Below are positions 9,066 through 17,386 of a DNA stretch of 64,000 bases, piece by piece (within the stretch, counting starts at the first letter, position 1; each line of letters begins with the position of its first letter). Under the pieces are notes generated by a model, which was not told where the DNA came from, did no database searches, and saw only the letters and a list, made by a program, of their open reading frames with translations. Source of the DNA: Rhodococcus wratislaviensis. Its GTDB lineage: Bacteria; Actinomycetota; Actinomycetes; Mycobacteriales; Mycobacteriaceae. The stretch is taken from assembly GCF_900455735.1 (NCBI RefSeq), contig NZ_UAUI01000014.1, forward strand, positions 1-64,000, in the 5' to 3' direction. Position numbers and translations under genes: made by a program.

Positions 9066-10454
9066 ATGAGCGACACCTCTCTCGCCCGCCGTCATCGGGT
9101 CGTGGTCATCGGATCGGGATTCGGCGGCCTCTTCGCCACCAAGGCCCTGAAACGGACGGACGTCGATGTCACTCTGATCGATCGCACGACACACCACCTG
9201 TTCCAGCCGTTGCTGTATCAGGTGGCGACGGGAATCCTGTCCGAGGGTGAGATCGCGCCCGCGACGCGACTCGTCCTCGAAGACCAGCAGAACGCGTCCG
9301 TCCTGATCGGCGGAGTCGAAACGATCGACGTCGCCGACCGGACCGTCACCTCCACCCACCGCGGCCGCACGACGGTCACGGAGTACGACAGCCTCGTCGT
9401 CTCGGCGGGCGCCCGCCAATCCTATTTCGGCAACGACCATTTCGCCGAGCACGCACCCGGAATGAAGACGATCGACGACGCCCTCGAGTTGCGCGGCCGC
9501 ATCCTGGGCGCCTTCGAAAGCGCCGAGGTGAGCACCGATCCCGCCGAGCGGGCGCGACTCCTGACGTTCGTCGTGGTCGGCGCCGGGCCCACCGGTGTCG
9601 AGATGGCAGGCGAGATCGCCCAGCTCGCGCACCGCACTCTCGCCGGCGCCTACCGCACCATCGATCCCCGTGACGCGCGGATCATCCTGCTCGACGCGGC
9701 GCCCACCGTGCTCCCGCCTTTCGACGAGAAACTGCGTCGAGCTGCCGCCGACACGCTGGAGAATCTCGGAGTCGAGATCCAGCTCGGCGCGATGGTGACC
9801 GACGTCGACGACGACGGACTCACCGTCCGCGACCAGGACGGAATCGAGCGGCGGATCGAGGCCGCCTGCAAGATCTGGTCTGCCGGTGTCGCTGCCAGTC
9901 CGCTGGGCAGGCAACTGGCCGAACAGACCGGCGCCGCCACCGATCGCGCGGGCCGTGTCCTCGTCGAACCCGACCTCACACTGCCCGGCCACAGCAACGT
10001 CTTCGTCGTCGGGGACATGATGAATCGCGACGGACTTCCCGGTGTCGCGCAGGTCGCGATCCAGGGCGGCCGCTACGCCGCGCAGCTGATCGCCGCGGAG
10101 GTGCGGGCCCACCGGAAGGGTCGCGACAAGCCCGAACGCGTCCCGTTCCGCTACACGGACAAGGGCAGCATGGCCATGATCTCCCGCTTCCACGCGGTCG
10201 CGAAGGTCGGTCGCCTCCAACTGACCGGGCTGCTCGCCTGGCTGCTCTGGCTCCTGATCCATCTGGTCTACATCGTCGGATTCAAGAGCCGGCTCGCGAC
10301 CGCCATGTCCTGGACATGGTCGTTCCTCGGAAGAACCCGCGGACACCTGGCGGTCACGGAGCAACAGGTGGTCGCGAGGACGGCCATCAACCGGCTCGAT
10401 GCCTGGGAGGATTCCCGGGCGGTACCCGAGGCGGCGACGGCCTCCGCACGGTGA
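9066..10454 (+). CDS. ndh: Type II NADH dehydrogenase (NAD(P)/FAD oxidoreductase)
   Basis: A 462-aa single-subunit flavoprotein that passes electrons from NADH to menaquinone without pumping protons. The FAD-binding GSGFGGL is at residues 17-23, and the second dinucleotide motif VVVGAGPTGVEMAG is near residue 178. The C-terminal hydrophobic stretch LLAWLLWLLIHLVYIVGF (near residue 390) is the membrane-anchoring region. gaaaggaac precedes the ATG. The stop overlaps the GTG of the ROK gene (GTGA, 10451-10454). Placement after iol may serve reoxidation of NADH from IolG and MmsA, which is inference; this looks like a second ndh copy, but that cannot be checked here. Confidence 0.88.
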   Translation: MSDTSLARRHRVVVIGSGFGGLFATKALKRTDVDVTLIDRTTHHLFQPLLYQVATGILSEGEIAPATRLVLEDQQNASVLIGGVETIDVADRTVTSTHRGRTTVTEYDSLVVSAGARQSYFGNDHFAEHAPGMKTIDDALELRGRILGAFESAEVSTDPAERARLLTFVVVGAGPTGVEMAGEIAQLAHRTLAGAYRTIDPRDARIILLDAAPTVLPPFDEKLRRAAADTLENLGVEIQLGAMVTDVDDDGLTVRDQDGIERRIEAACKIWSAGVAASPLGRQLAEQTGAATDRAGRVLVEPDLTLPGHSNVFVVGDMMNRDGLPGVAQVAIQGGRYAAQLIAAEVRAHRKGRDKPERVPFRYTDKGSMAMISRFHAVAKVGRLQLTGLLAWLLWLLIHLVYIVGFKSRLATAMSWTWSFLGRTRGHLAVTEQQVVARTAINRLDAWEDSRAVPEAATASAR

Positions 10455-11452
10455 GTACCGTCGCCTCCGTGCCTGCTTCCGCTCTCACCGTCGGCATCGA
10501 CGTCGGTGGTACCAGTATCCGGGCCTGCGTCGTCGACGAAACCGGTGAGGTTCTCGACTCCGTCCAGGCACCCACCCCGCAGTCGGCGAAGGCCCTCGAG
10601 GACGCGCTCGACCGTGCCGTCCGCGAGCTCGCGTCCCGTCATCGGATCGCCGCCGTCGGTCTCGCCGTGGCCGGATTCATCACCTCCGACCTCACCACGG
10701 TGCGTTTCGCCCCGCACCTGCCGTGGAAGAACGTGCCGGTGGCGAACGATCTGAGCGACCGGCTCGGACTGCCGGTGGTCCTCGAACACGACGCGAACGC
10801 GGCGGCGTGGGCGGAGCACCGGTTCGGTGCGGCCGCCGGTGGTCGCAATGTCGTGATGGTCGCGATCGGCACCGGCATCGGTGCGGCGCTGCTCATCGAC
10901 GGCACGCTCTACCGCGGCAGTTTCGGCGTTGCTCCCGAACTGGGCCACCTCCAGGTGGTCCCGGGCGGCAGACCGTGCGCCTGCGGCAAGCGAGGGTGCT
11001 GGGAACGGTATTGCAGCGGAACCGCGCTCGTCGACACGGCCATCGAACTCCTCGCCGCCGACCCGACGAGTTCTACGGTGCTCGCGCGCGAGGTGGCGAG
11101 CGACCCGGGATCGCTCACCGGCCGCCGTATCGCGAGCGCCGCGCGGGACGGCGACCCGCTCGCTGTCCGCACCATGGACGAGTTCGCGCGGTGGCTCGGC
11201 GTCGGACTCGCCATGGTCGGTGACGTCTACGACCCCGATCTCGTCGTCGTCTCCGGTGGTGTCAGCGGCTCGGCCCCGTTGTTCCTCGATCACGCGCGGG
11301 ACGTCTACGCCTCTCTCGCAACCGGTTCCGGACACCGTCCCCTCGCCCGCATCCGCGAAACCCAACTCGGCGAATCGGCCCAGCGGATCGGAGCCGCGAC
11401 GATGGCCAGGGACGCGTTGCTGAACGGAGCTCCGCTCCCCGTGCGTGGTTGA
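10451..11452 (+). CDS. ROK-family sugar kinase (glucokinase-like)
   Basis: A 333-aa ROK kinase. The N-terminal phosphate loop GIDVGGTSIRACVVD, the catalytic segment EHDANAAAWAEH, GIGAALLIDGTLYRG and the zinc motif CACGKRGCWERYC place it firmly in the ROK family and argue against the ROK repressors, because no N-terminal HTH is present. The GTG at 10451 is selected because it overlaps the ndh stop; upstream reading is antisense-free but lies inside ndh. Glucose is the default substrate for this branch; the neighbours do not settle it. Confidence 0.82.
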   Translation: MSTVASVPASALTVGIDVGGTSIRACVVDETGEVLDSVQAPTPQSAKALEDALDRAVRELASRHRIAAVGLAVAGFITSDLTTVRFAPHLPWKNVPVANDLSDRLGLPVVLEHDANAAAWAEHRFGAAAGGRNVVMVAIGTGIGAALLIDGTLYRGSFGVAPELGHLQVVPGGRPCACGKRGCWERYCSGTALVDTAIELLAADPTSSTVLAREVASDPGSLTGRRIASAARDGDPLAVRTMDEFARWLGVGLAMVGDVYDPDLVVVSGGVSGSAPLFLDHARDVYASLATGSGHRPLARIRETQLGESAQRIGAATMARDALLNGAPLPVRG

Positions 11453-11963
11453 CGAGTCTCTGGACTCGTCGAGCACTCACCGGCCAGTCTTGGATTCGGC
11501 CGCGACCGATCGGAAGCATCGAACTGCGTGCGTGCCTCGGTGAGGAAGAGTTACCGGTCCGCGCTGCCATCTGGAAAGGCGCGGTCCAGGCGACGCACCA
11601 CTTCATCCCCGATGAGGACGTCACATATTACGAGCAGCGCATCGTGGTTGACTATCTCCCTGCTCTCGATCTCACAGTGGCAGTACGGGAAGGCTTCGCC
11701 GCCGGATTCTCCGGACTCGAAATCGGGAAGATGGAAGTGCCGTTCGTCGACGACGTGCACCGAGGCCGCGGTGTAGGTTCAGCGCTGTTGCGCGATGCCA
11801 TCAACCGTTTCCCGGTCTGCTACTGGACGTCAATGAGCGGAACCGGCAAGCGTTGGCATTCTACGAGGCACACGGATTCGTCATTACCGGACGATCCGAT
11901 ACCGATGCAGACGGCCGCCCCTTCCCGCTACTCCACCTCGCGCACATCACACCTTCGCGCTAG
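11449..11963 (+). pseudogene. GNAT N-acetyltransferase, frameshifted
   Basis: The frame beginning near 11449 encodes a GNAT N-terminal half (AAIWKGAVQATHHFIPDED) and the acetyl-CoA loop HRGRGVGSALLRDA. Homology then continues in a different frame: from 11814 the third frame reads LLLDVNERNRQALAFYEAHG and ends at the TAG 11961-11963, a typical GNAT C-terminus. The shift lies at about 11800-11816, near the run ccc at 11811-11813, and a single missing base would restore the gene. It may be a true pseudogene or a sequencing error. The N-terminal start is uncertain; a TTG overlapping the ROK stop is the earliest possibility. Confidence 0.7.
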
Positions 11964-12008
11964 CCGTCCGCAAGATTCTCCGATACTTGTCGGTGGTCCC
12001 CGGTAGGA

Positions 12009-12024
12009 TCGAAGATACGTTCGA
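12009..12024 (+). promoter_or_regulatory. LexA (SOS) box-like palindrome upstream of the DUF222/HNH gene
   Basis: The 16-mer tcgaagatacgttcga matches the mycobacterial SOS box TCGAAC-N4-GTTCGA with one mismatch. It lies 20 bp upstream of the ATG at 12044. DUF222/13E12-family genes with SOS boxes are known from M. tuberculosis, so DNA-damage control of this gene is plausible. Confidence 0.6.
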
Positions 12025-12043
12025 TACCGGGGGGTTGAAGACT

Positions 12044-13564
12044 ATGGGGGACAACAGTTCCAGCGCGGCCGCACTCGACGCGACACCGCCAGGGATAGTG
12101 GCGATCGAGGCGTTGCGCGTCGGCAAATCGGTGCTGGCGCAGGCTCAGTACCGCCAAGTTGTGGCGGTGACCGAGTTCTACGACCTCTGCTGCGACGAGG
12201 ACGAGCGCCGCGGCATCAACCCGGCCCACTCCGGTGCCCATACGGCGGTGGAGGTCTCGGTCGCACTGGGAATGAACGAACCGGTGGTGACCGCCTGGAT
12301 CGACCTCGGACTCGATCTGCGCCACCGATTGCACGGCACCCGAGTCGCATTCGCGGCCGGGCGGATTGACCTGGATCAGGCGCGGGTCATCGCCGCCATG
12401 CTCGCCGGCGTCAGCGACTCGAAGTTGGAGCAACTCGAAACCGCGATCCTCGACAGTCGCTCCCTGCCACCGTCCAAACTGCGAGCCCGCGCTCGTCGGC
12501 TGATCGCCCGTCACGACCCCGACAGCATCGCCCACCGCACCACACTCGCGGTCGCCGATCGCGACGTATGGATCCGCCCCGCGGAGAACGGTATGGCCTA
12601 CCTCGACGGACACCTTCCCGCAGCCGACGCCCACACCCTCGCGATGCGGTTGCGGGAGATGTCGATCCACGACGTATGTGCCGACGACCCGCGTACTCTC
12701 CCCCAGCGGCGAGCCGACGCTCTCACTGCCCTCGCCGATAGCACCGGGCACCTCACGTGCCACTGCGGTCGGGAACAGTGCCCGGCCCGTGTCGCCACCG
12801 CGCGGACACGGCGGGCACCTCTCATTCAGGTCGTCGTCAACGCCTCGACTCTCCTCGGACTCGACGACCTTCCCGCCCACCTCGAGGGATACGGGCCGAT
12901 CTGTGCGGACTCCGCCCGTACATTGGCCGCCGACGGTGTCTTCCAGCGCGTCCACACACTGGCCATCGAAGGCGACGCAGGTGGGCACGTCCTCGAGATC
13001 AGTCCCGTTCAGAAGACTCACGGCATACCCGTGACCTACATCCGGAACACAGCAACCAGACCCGAACTCACCTACGCACCAGGGACGGCTCTCGGCCGCC
13101 GGATCAGGGCCCGCGACGGCAACTGCCGCTTCCCCAACTGCCAGGTCTCGGCACGACTCTGCGACATCGACCATACGACGCCGTTCGACCACGAGGACCC
13201 TGCGACTGGTGGTCTCACGGTCGAGTCGAATCTCGCGTGCCTGTGCCGACGTCACCACCGGCTGAAAACCGACGGCTCCTGGACCGTCCGCCAGACCGGG
13301 GCAGGGAACGTCGAGTGGACCACGCCGCGCGGCGACATCATCCGAACCGAACCCGAAGGGGCGGCAATCGAACTCGCCCACAACCACATCCGAGGGGTGC
13401 AGCGCTCCCGTGCCCTCCGACTGCTCACCGAGCGCTCCCACGACCAGCAGGACGAGGTGTATCTGAACGAACTGCAGGGGAGACGAGGACGGAACTCGGC
13501 GCCGCGGCCGGATGTGCCATGTAGGCCGGGCAACCCAGAACTGGAGGAGCGCCTGCCTTTCTGA
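12044..13564 (+). CDS. DUF222 (13E12 repeat family) HNH endonuclease-domain protein
   Basis: A 506-aa protein with the long helical DUF222 region followed by a C-terminal HNH nuclease domain. The HNH core is clear: RARDGNCRFPNCQ, then DIDHTTPFDH, and CRRHHRLKTDG, giving the Cys pairs, the catalytic His and the last metal site. Such genes occur in many copies in actinobacterial genomes; their biological role is not settled. The start is the ATG at 12044 after a G-rich stretch, 20 bp downstream of a LexA-like box; a longer reading frame would run through that box. It converges with the sugar transporter gene. Confidence 0.85.
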   Translation: MGDNSSSAAALDATPPGIVAIEALRVGKSVLAQAQYRQVVAVTEFYDLCCDEDERRGINPAHSGAHTAVEVSVALGMNEPVVTAWIDLGLDLRHRLHGTRVAFAAGRIDLDQARVIAAMLAGVSDSKLEQLETAILDSRSLPPSKLRARARRLIARHDPDSIAHRTTLAVADRDVWIRPAENGMAYLDGHLPAADAHTLAMRLREMSIHDVCADDPRTLPQRRADALTALADSTGHLTCHCGREQCPARVATARTRRAPLIQVVVNASTLLGLDDLPAHLEGYGPICADSARTLAADGVFQRVHTLAIEGDAGGHVLEISPVQKTHGIPVTYIRNTATRPELTYAPGTALGRRIRARDGNCRFPNCQVSARLCDIDHTTPFDHEDPATGGLTVESNLACLCRRHHRLKTDGSWTVRQTGAGNVEWTTPRGDIIRTEPEGAAIELAHNHIRGVQRSRALRLLTERSHDQQDEVYLNELQGRRGRNSAPRPDVPCRPGNPELEERLPF

Positions 13565-13593
13565 CCCTCGTTCAGGCAGCCACACACCACCAC

Positions 13594-13631
13594 GCACCGG
13601 CACCACCACCCGAAGGCGGCGGCGCCGGTGC
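13594..13631. terminator. Possible bidirectional terminator
   Basis: Inverted repeat gcaccggc / gccggtgc (13594-13601 and 13624-13631) in the short gap between the convergent HNH and transporter genes. The loop is long and the call rests mainly on position. Confidence 0.4.
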
Positions 13632-13645
13632 CTGAGATCCAGCGA

Positions 13646-15115
13646 TCAGTGGGTGGCGACGGCAGCGGTGCTTCCCGCAGCCGACGCGTCGGGCTTGCCT
13701 GCGCCGAGGCGGTCCTCCAGCTCTTCGAGGCTGCGACCCTTGGTCTCCGGGACGAAGCGGTAGACGAAGTACACCGACATGAGGTTGACGAGGACGAACA
13801 GGCCGAAGGTTCCGGTGGATCCGAGGACGGAGTTCAGGATCGGGAAGACGAACGAGATCAAGGCGTTCGTCGTCCAGAGCACGAAGACCGCGATGCCCAT
13901 GGCGAACCCGCGGATGGCCATCGGGAAGATCTCCGAGAGCAGCAACCACACGCAGGTTCCGATGAAGCACTGCACGAAGGCGACGAACACCATCATTGCG
14001 GCGAGGATGATGTAGCTGCGGCCGGTGGACGAGGGCAGCAGGAATACCAGTGACAGCGCGGCCTGCGAGGATGCCACACCGATGAATCCGGTCAGCAGCA
14101 TCTTGCGACGATTCACGAAGCCCAGCAGGATGATTCCGACAATTGTCATGACCACCGACGTGACACCGACGGCGATGGTGGCAACCAGGGATGCACTGAC
14201 ACCCAACCCGCTCTGCTCCAGGATCGTCGGGGCGTAGTAGTTGACCGTGTTGATACCCGTTGCCTGCTGGACGATGGCCAGACCGCAGCCGATCCAGAGG
14301 ATCCGGCGCATCCAGGGATAGTCGCGCAGATAGTGGACGGCGCCACTGACCTTCGAGTTCCGGTCGCGTGCGGCGTGGACGCTGATGCTGGCGTACTCGA
14401 CTGCGGCCTCCGACTCGCTGCGGCTCAATTCGAGCGTGCTGCGGGTTTCGGCGAGCCGGCCCTTCGACGCGTACCACCGCGGCGAATCCGGGAGCGCGAG
14501 CATGCCGAGCAGCAGGAGTACCGCGGGCACCGAGGCGATGGCCAGCATGTACCGCCACACCGTCGGATCCTCGATGAGGTGATCGAGTAGCGCGTTGATC
14601 GAGAAGGCGAGCATCTGACCGGTGACGATCATCAGTTCGTTGATGGTGACCATCCGACCGCGGCGCTCGACCGGCGCCATCTCGGCCAGGTAGAGCGGGC
14701 AGGTGACGGCGGCGGCGCCCACACCGAGCCCGAGGACGATCCTGGCCAGCACCATGATCTCCACGTTGGGGGCCATCGCACACCCGAGGGCGCCGACGAG
14801 AAACAGACCCGCACAGACGAGGAGCGTGCGTTTGCGGCCGAGAGCGTCCGACAACCGGCCTCCGAGTAGCGCGCCGACGGCGGCACCCGGGAAGAGCAGC
14901 GAGCTCACGACGGTTGCTTCGCCGACGGCGCTGAGGTTCAGCTCGTCTTTCATGTAGAGCAGCGCACCGGAGATCACACCGGTGTCGTAGCCGAACAGCA
15001 GGCCCCCGAGCGTGGAGATGACGGTGAGCTTGGTCAGGAAGCGTTTGTGACTGCGCTCGTTACGCGCAGCGCCGCCGCTTCCGCGGGCACTGGCAGCCGA
15101 GTGGGTTGTCGACAT
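13646..15115 (-). CDS. MFS sugar porter, probable inositol transporter (IolT-like)
   Basis: A 489-aa major facilitator of the sugar porter family with twelve predicted membrane segments. Signature stretches are LGGLLFGYDTGVISGAL in helix 1, GGRLSDALGRKRTLL in loop 2-3, ESPR-like PDSPRWYASKGR before the central loop, and the family end motif FVPETKGRSLEELE. The start is the ATG at 15115 preceded by gaaagg; an upstream ATG at 15172 adds an unlikely 19-residue tail. Inositol is inferred from the adjacent iol operon and the divergent LacI regulator; another polyol or sugar is possible. Confidence 0.8.
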   Translation of the reverse strand: MSTTHSAASARGSGGAARNERSHKRFLTKLTVISTLGGLLFGYDTGVISGALLYMKDELNLSAVGEATVVSSLLFPGAAVGALLGGRLSDALGRKRTLLVCAGLFLVGALGCAMAPNVEIMVLARIVLGLGVGAAAVTCPLYLAEMAPVERRGRMVTINELMIVTGQMLAFSINALLDHLIEDPTVWRYMLAIASVPAVLLLLGMLALPDSPRWYASKGRLAETRSTLELSRSESEAAVEYASISVHAARDRNSKVSGAVHYLRDYPWMRRILWIGCGLAIVQQATGINTVNYYAPTILEQSGLGVSASLVATIAVGVTSVVMTIVGIILLGFVNRRKMLLTGFIGVASSQAALSLVFLLPSSTGRSYIILAAMMVFVAFVQCFIGTCVWLLLSEIFPMAIRGFAMGIAVFVLWTTNALISFVFPILNSVLGSTGTFGLFVLVNLMSVYFVYRFVPETKGRSLEELEDRLGAGKPDASAAGSTAAVATH

Positions 15116-15234
15116 CAGGTGTTGGCCTTTCTGGGGAATGCTCACGCATCGCGACACGGAAGATCGGTTCACGTGTGTCGATATCGCCCGAGTGCGCTCG
15201 GCTCGATGCAGCCGACGGGGGCGTTCTCTCCTGG

Positions 15235-15276
15235 ACTGAAGCGCTTCACTAACGCGCTTCAGTTACCTACTATGAT
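15235..15276. promoter_or_regulatory. LacI-family operator between transporter and regulator, with a -10 element
   Basis: Arms actgaagcgc (15235-15244) and gcgcttcagt (15254-15263) form a perfect 10-bp inverted repeat, and a nested 12-bp palindrome tgaagcgcttca lies at 15237-15248. The central GCGC fits LacI-family operators. TATGAT at 15271-15276 would be a -10 box for the plus-strand regulator, so bound repressor would cover its -35 region. Autoregulation together with control of the divergent transporter is the likely meaning. Confidence 0.65.
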
Positions 15277-15354
15277 GTGAATCACAGAGGGTGTCAAGGG
15301 CAGATGACGCGATGCGTGAAAATGTCCCTGACGACGCGACCGAGGGAGATCGAG

Positions 15355-16407
15355 ATGCTCGACGACCGAGCCACCGCGCACGACGGTGCGGAACGGCTAC
15401 CCGCCGGCCTGCACCGACGCCCCACGATGGCCGATGTCGCGGCTCGGGCCGGGGTGTCGCGCACCCTCGTGTCACTGATCTTCAGCAACAAACCCGGCGC
15501 CTCCGACGAGACGCGGGAACGCGTCCTCCAGGCCGCGGACGACCTCGGCTACCGGCTCGACCGGGCCGCCCGCATGCTCGCCCGTGGGCGCAGTCGCACC
15601 CTCGGTGTGCTCATCGACGTCCACCAGACCTTCCAGGCCGACCTGATCGGAACCATCTACGCGGAGGCCGAGGCCGCCGGATACGAGGTCCTGCTCTCCG
15701 CGAGCGCACCCACCCGGGACGAACACAAGGCGATCGAAGCGCTACTCAGCCACCGGTGCGAAGGCCTGATCCTGCTCGGTCCGCTGTCCGAGGCCGACTA
15801 TCTGCGGACGCTCGCGGACCGTGCCGTCGTCACCGTCGTCGGCCGCGCACTCCCCCACACCGCCGTCGACACCGTGCGGACCGCGGACGCCAAGGGCATC
15901 CGGCAGTCCGTCGACCACCTCGTCGAACTGGGACATCGTGAGATCGTGCACGTCGACGGCGGCGCGGACCCGGGGTCACCCGAGCGGCGTCGCGCGTACC
16001 TCGCGGCGATGCGCAAGCTCCACCTCTCCGACCACATTCGCGTCATTCCCGGTCAGCACAGCGAAGAGGCAGGTGTCGCCGCCGCGAACACTCTGCTGGC
16101 CGAGGACCGCCTGCCGACCGCCGTGCTCGCCGGCAACGACCGCTGCGCCATCGGTCTCATGGACGTGTTCACCCGCGCCCACGTCGACGTGCCCGGCGAC
16201 ATCTCGATCGTCGGGTACGACGACAGCCACCTTGCCCAGTTGTCGCAGATCGACCTCACCACCGTGCGGCAGGACACGGAGGGTCTGGCGCGGCACGCCG
16301 TGCGGTTCGCCATCGACCGCCTCGAGAACGAAGACCTCGACCCGCAGGATTTCGTGATCGACCCCCACCTGGTGGTGCGCGGGACGACCGGTCCGGCCCG
16401 GTCGTAG
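15355..16407 (+). CDS. LacI-family transcriptional regulator
   Basis: A 350-aa repressor: the N-terminal HTH TMADVAARAGVSRTLVSLIFS with hinge helix region LDRAARMLARGRSRTLGVL, followed by a periplasmic-binding-protein-like sensor domain that ends with the usual QDTEGLARHAVRF and DPHLVVRGTTG. The ATG at 15355 is preferred because gaggga lies eight bases upstream; ATGs at 15304 and 15322 are possible. It is divergent from the sugar porter with a palindromic operator between them. It probably controls the transporter and perhaps the iol operon in response to an inositol derivative, which is inference. Confidence 0.85.
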   Translation: MLDDRATAHDGAERLPAGLHRRPTMADVAARAGVSRTLVSLIFSNKPGASDETRERVLQAADDLGYRLDRAARMLARGRSRTLGVLIDVHQTFQADLIGTIYAEAEAAGYEVLLSASAPTRDEHKAIEALLSHRCEGLILLGPLSEADYLRTLADRAVVTVVGRALPHTAVDTVRTADAKGIRQSVDHLVELGHREIVHVDGGADPGSPERRRAYLAAMRKLHLSDHIRVIPGQHSEEAGVAAANTLLAEDRLPTAVLAGNDRCAIGLMDVFTRAHVDVPGDISIVGYDDSHLAQLSQIDLTTVRQDTEGLARHAVRFAIDRLENEDLDPQDFVIDPHLVVRGTTGPARS

Positions 16408-16449
16408 CCGAATCCCGCCGGCACCCGATTCAGCGCAGAGGCAACGGAC

Positions 16450-17316
16450 TCACTGCGTGATGCTCCTCAGGTATTCGACGCTCCGGACGACGTCGCGCAC
16501 GGGGCCTTCGTCCTCCGGTTCCAACGCGAGAATGGTGTCCTGTTCGAGGACGTACCAGCCGTCGTAACCCTGATTCTGCAGCCGCGCGACCACCCCGGCG
16601 ATATCGACGTCTCCGGTGCCCAGTGGCGTGTACATCCCCTGTGCGACGGCCTCGGTGTAGGTGAGTTCGCCCGCCCGGACCCGCCCGAGGAGCGCCGCAT
16701 CGACGTCCTTCAGGTGCGCGTGGGCGATCCGCTCGGGTGCCGTGGTGACGAGGTCGAGGGGGTCGGTGCCGCCGATCAGCAGGTGTCCGGTGTCCAGGCA
16801 CAGCGGGATCGACGAGCCGTCCAGGATGCGGTCCACCTCGGCGCGGTTCTCGATCATCGTCCCCACGTGGGGATGGATCACCGCCCGGATCCCTCGGTCG
16901 GCAGCGGCCGACGACAGGCGGTCGAGGTTGCGTAGCAACGTCTTCCATCCCGAGTCGTCCAGTTCCGGTCGCGAATCGTAACCGACGGATCCCGTCACCG
17001 CCGCCAGGACCATCACCTCCGACCCCGACGCGACGAGTGAGTCGACCGCCCCGCCGATGGCAGCGACCGCGTCGTGATCCGGATCGTGGAGCAGCACCGG
17101 GACGAATCCCCCGACCGCCGTCAGGTCGTACCGGGCGAGGGTGTCCGTCAGCTCGAGCGGATCCGAGGGGAGGAATCCGTCCGGACCGAGTTCGGTGGCA
17201 GCGAGGCCGGCGTCACGCATCTCGGTGAGCACCCGGTCGGGGGCGAGTTGGTGACCCCAGCCCTCCACCTCACACACTCCCCACGAAATGGGCGCGCCTG
17301 CAAGTCGAATCGTCAT
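16450..17316 (-). CDS. Sugar phosphate isomerase/epimerase, IolE-like TIM barrel
   Basis: A 288-aa AP-endonuclease-2-fold protein, paralogous to the operon's iolE: it opens with AGAPISWGVCEVEGWG and has IHPHVGTMIENRAEVD, LCLDTGHLLIGGTDP, HLKDVDAALL and YVLEQDTIL as metal-site stretches. Inosose dehydratase or inosose isomerase activity is likely. It converges with the LacI gene and lies 70 bp downstream of the oxygenase gene on the same strand, so the two may form a small operon for an inositol derivative. The exact substrate is unknown. Confidence 0.75.
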   Translation of the reverse strand: MTIRLAGAPISWGVCEVEGWGHQLAPDRVLTEMRDAGLAATELGPDGFLPSDPLELTDTLARYDLTAVGGFVPVLLHDPDHDAVAAIGGAVDSLVASGSEVMVLAAVTGSVGYDSRPELDDSGWKTLLRNLDRLSSAAADRGIRAVIHPHVGTMIENRAEVDRILDGSSIPLCLDTGHLLIGGTDPLDLVTTAPERIAHAHLKDVDAALLGRVRAGELTYTEAVAQGMYTPLGTGDVDIAGVVARLQNQGYDGWYVLEQDTILALEPEDEGPVRDVVRSVEYLRSITQ

Positions 17317-17386
17317 CGCCGTGTTTCATCCCATCGCACCGCACGGTGCTGTTGTAGTGGCAGTGTGGCCGCCTCGGCGATCCCGC

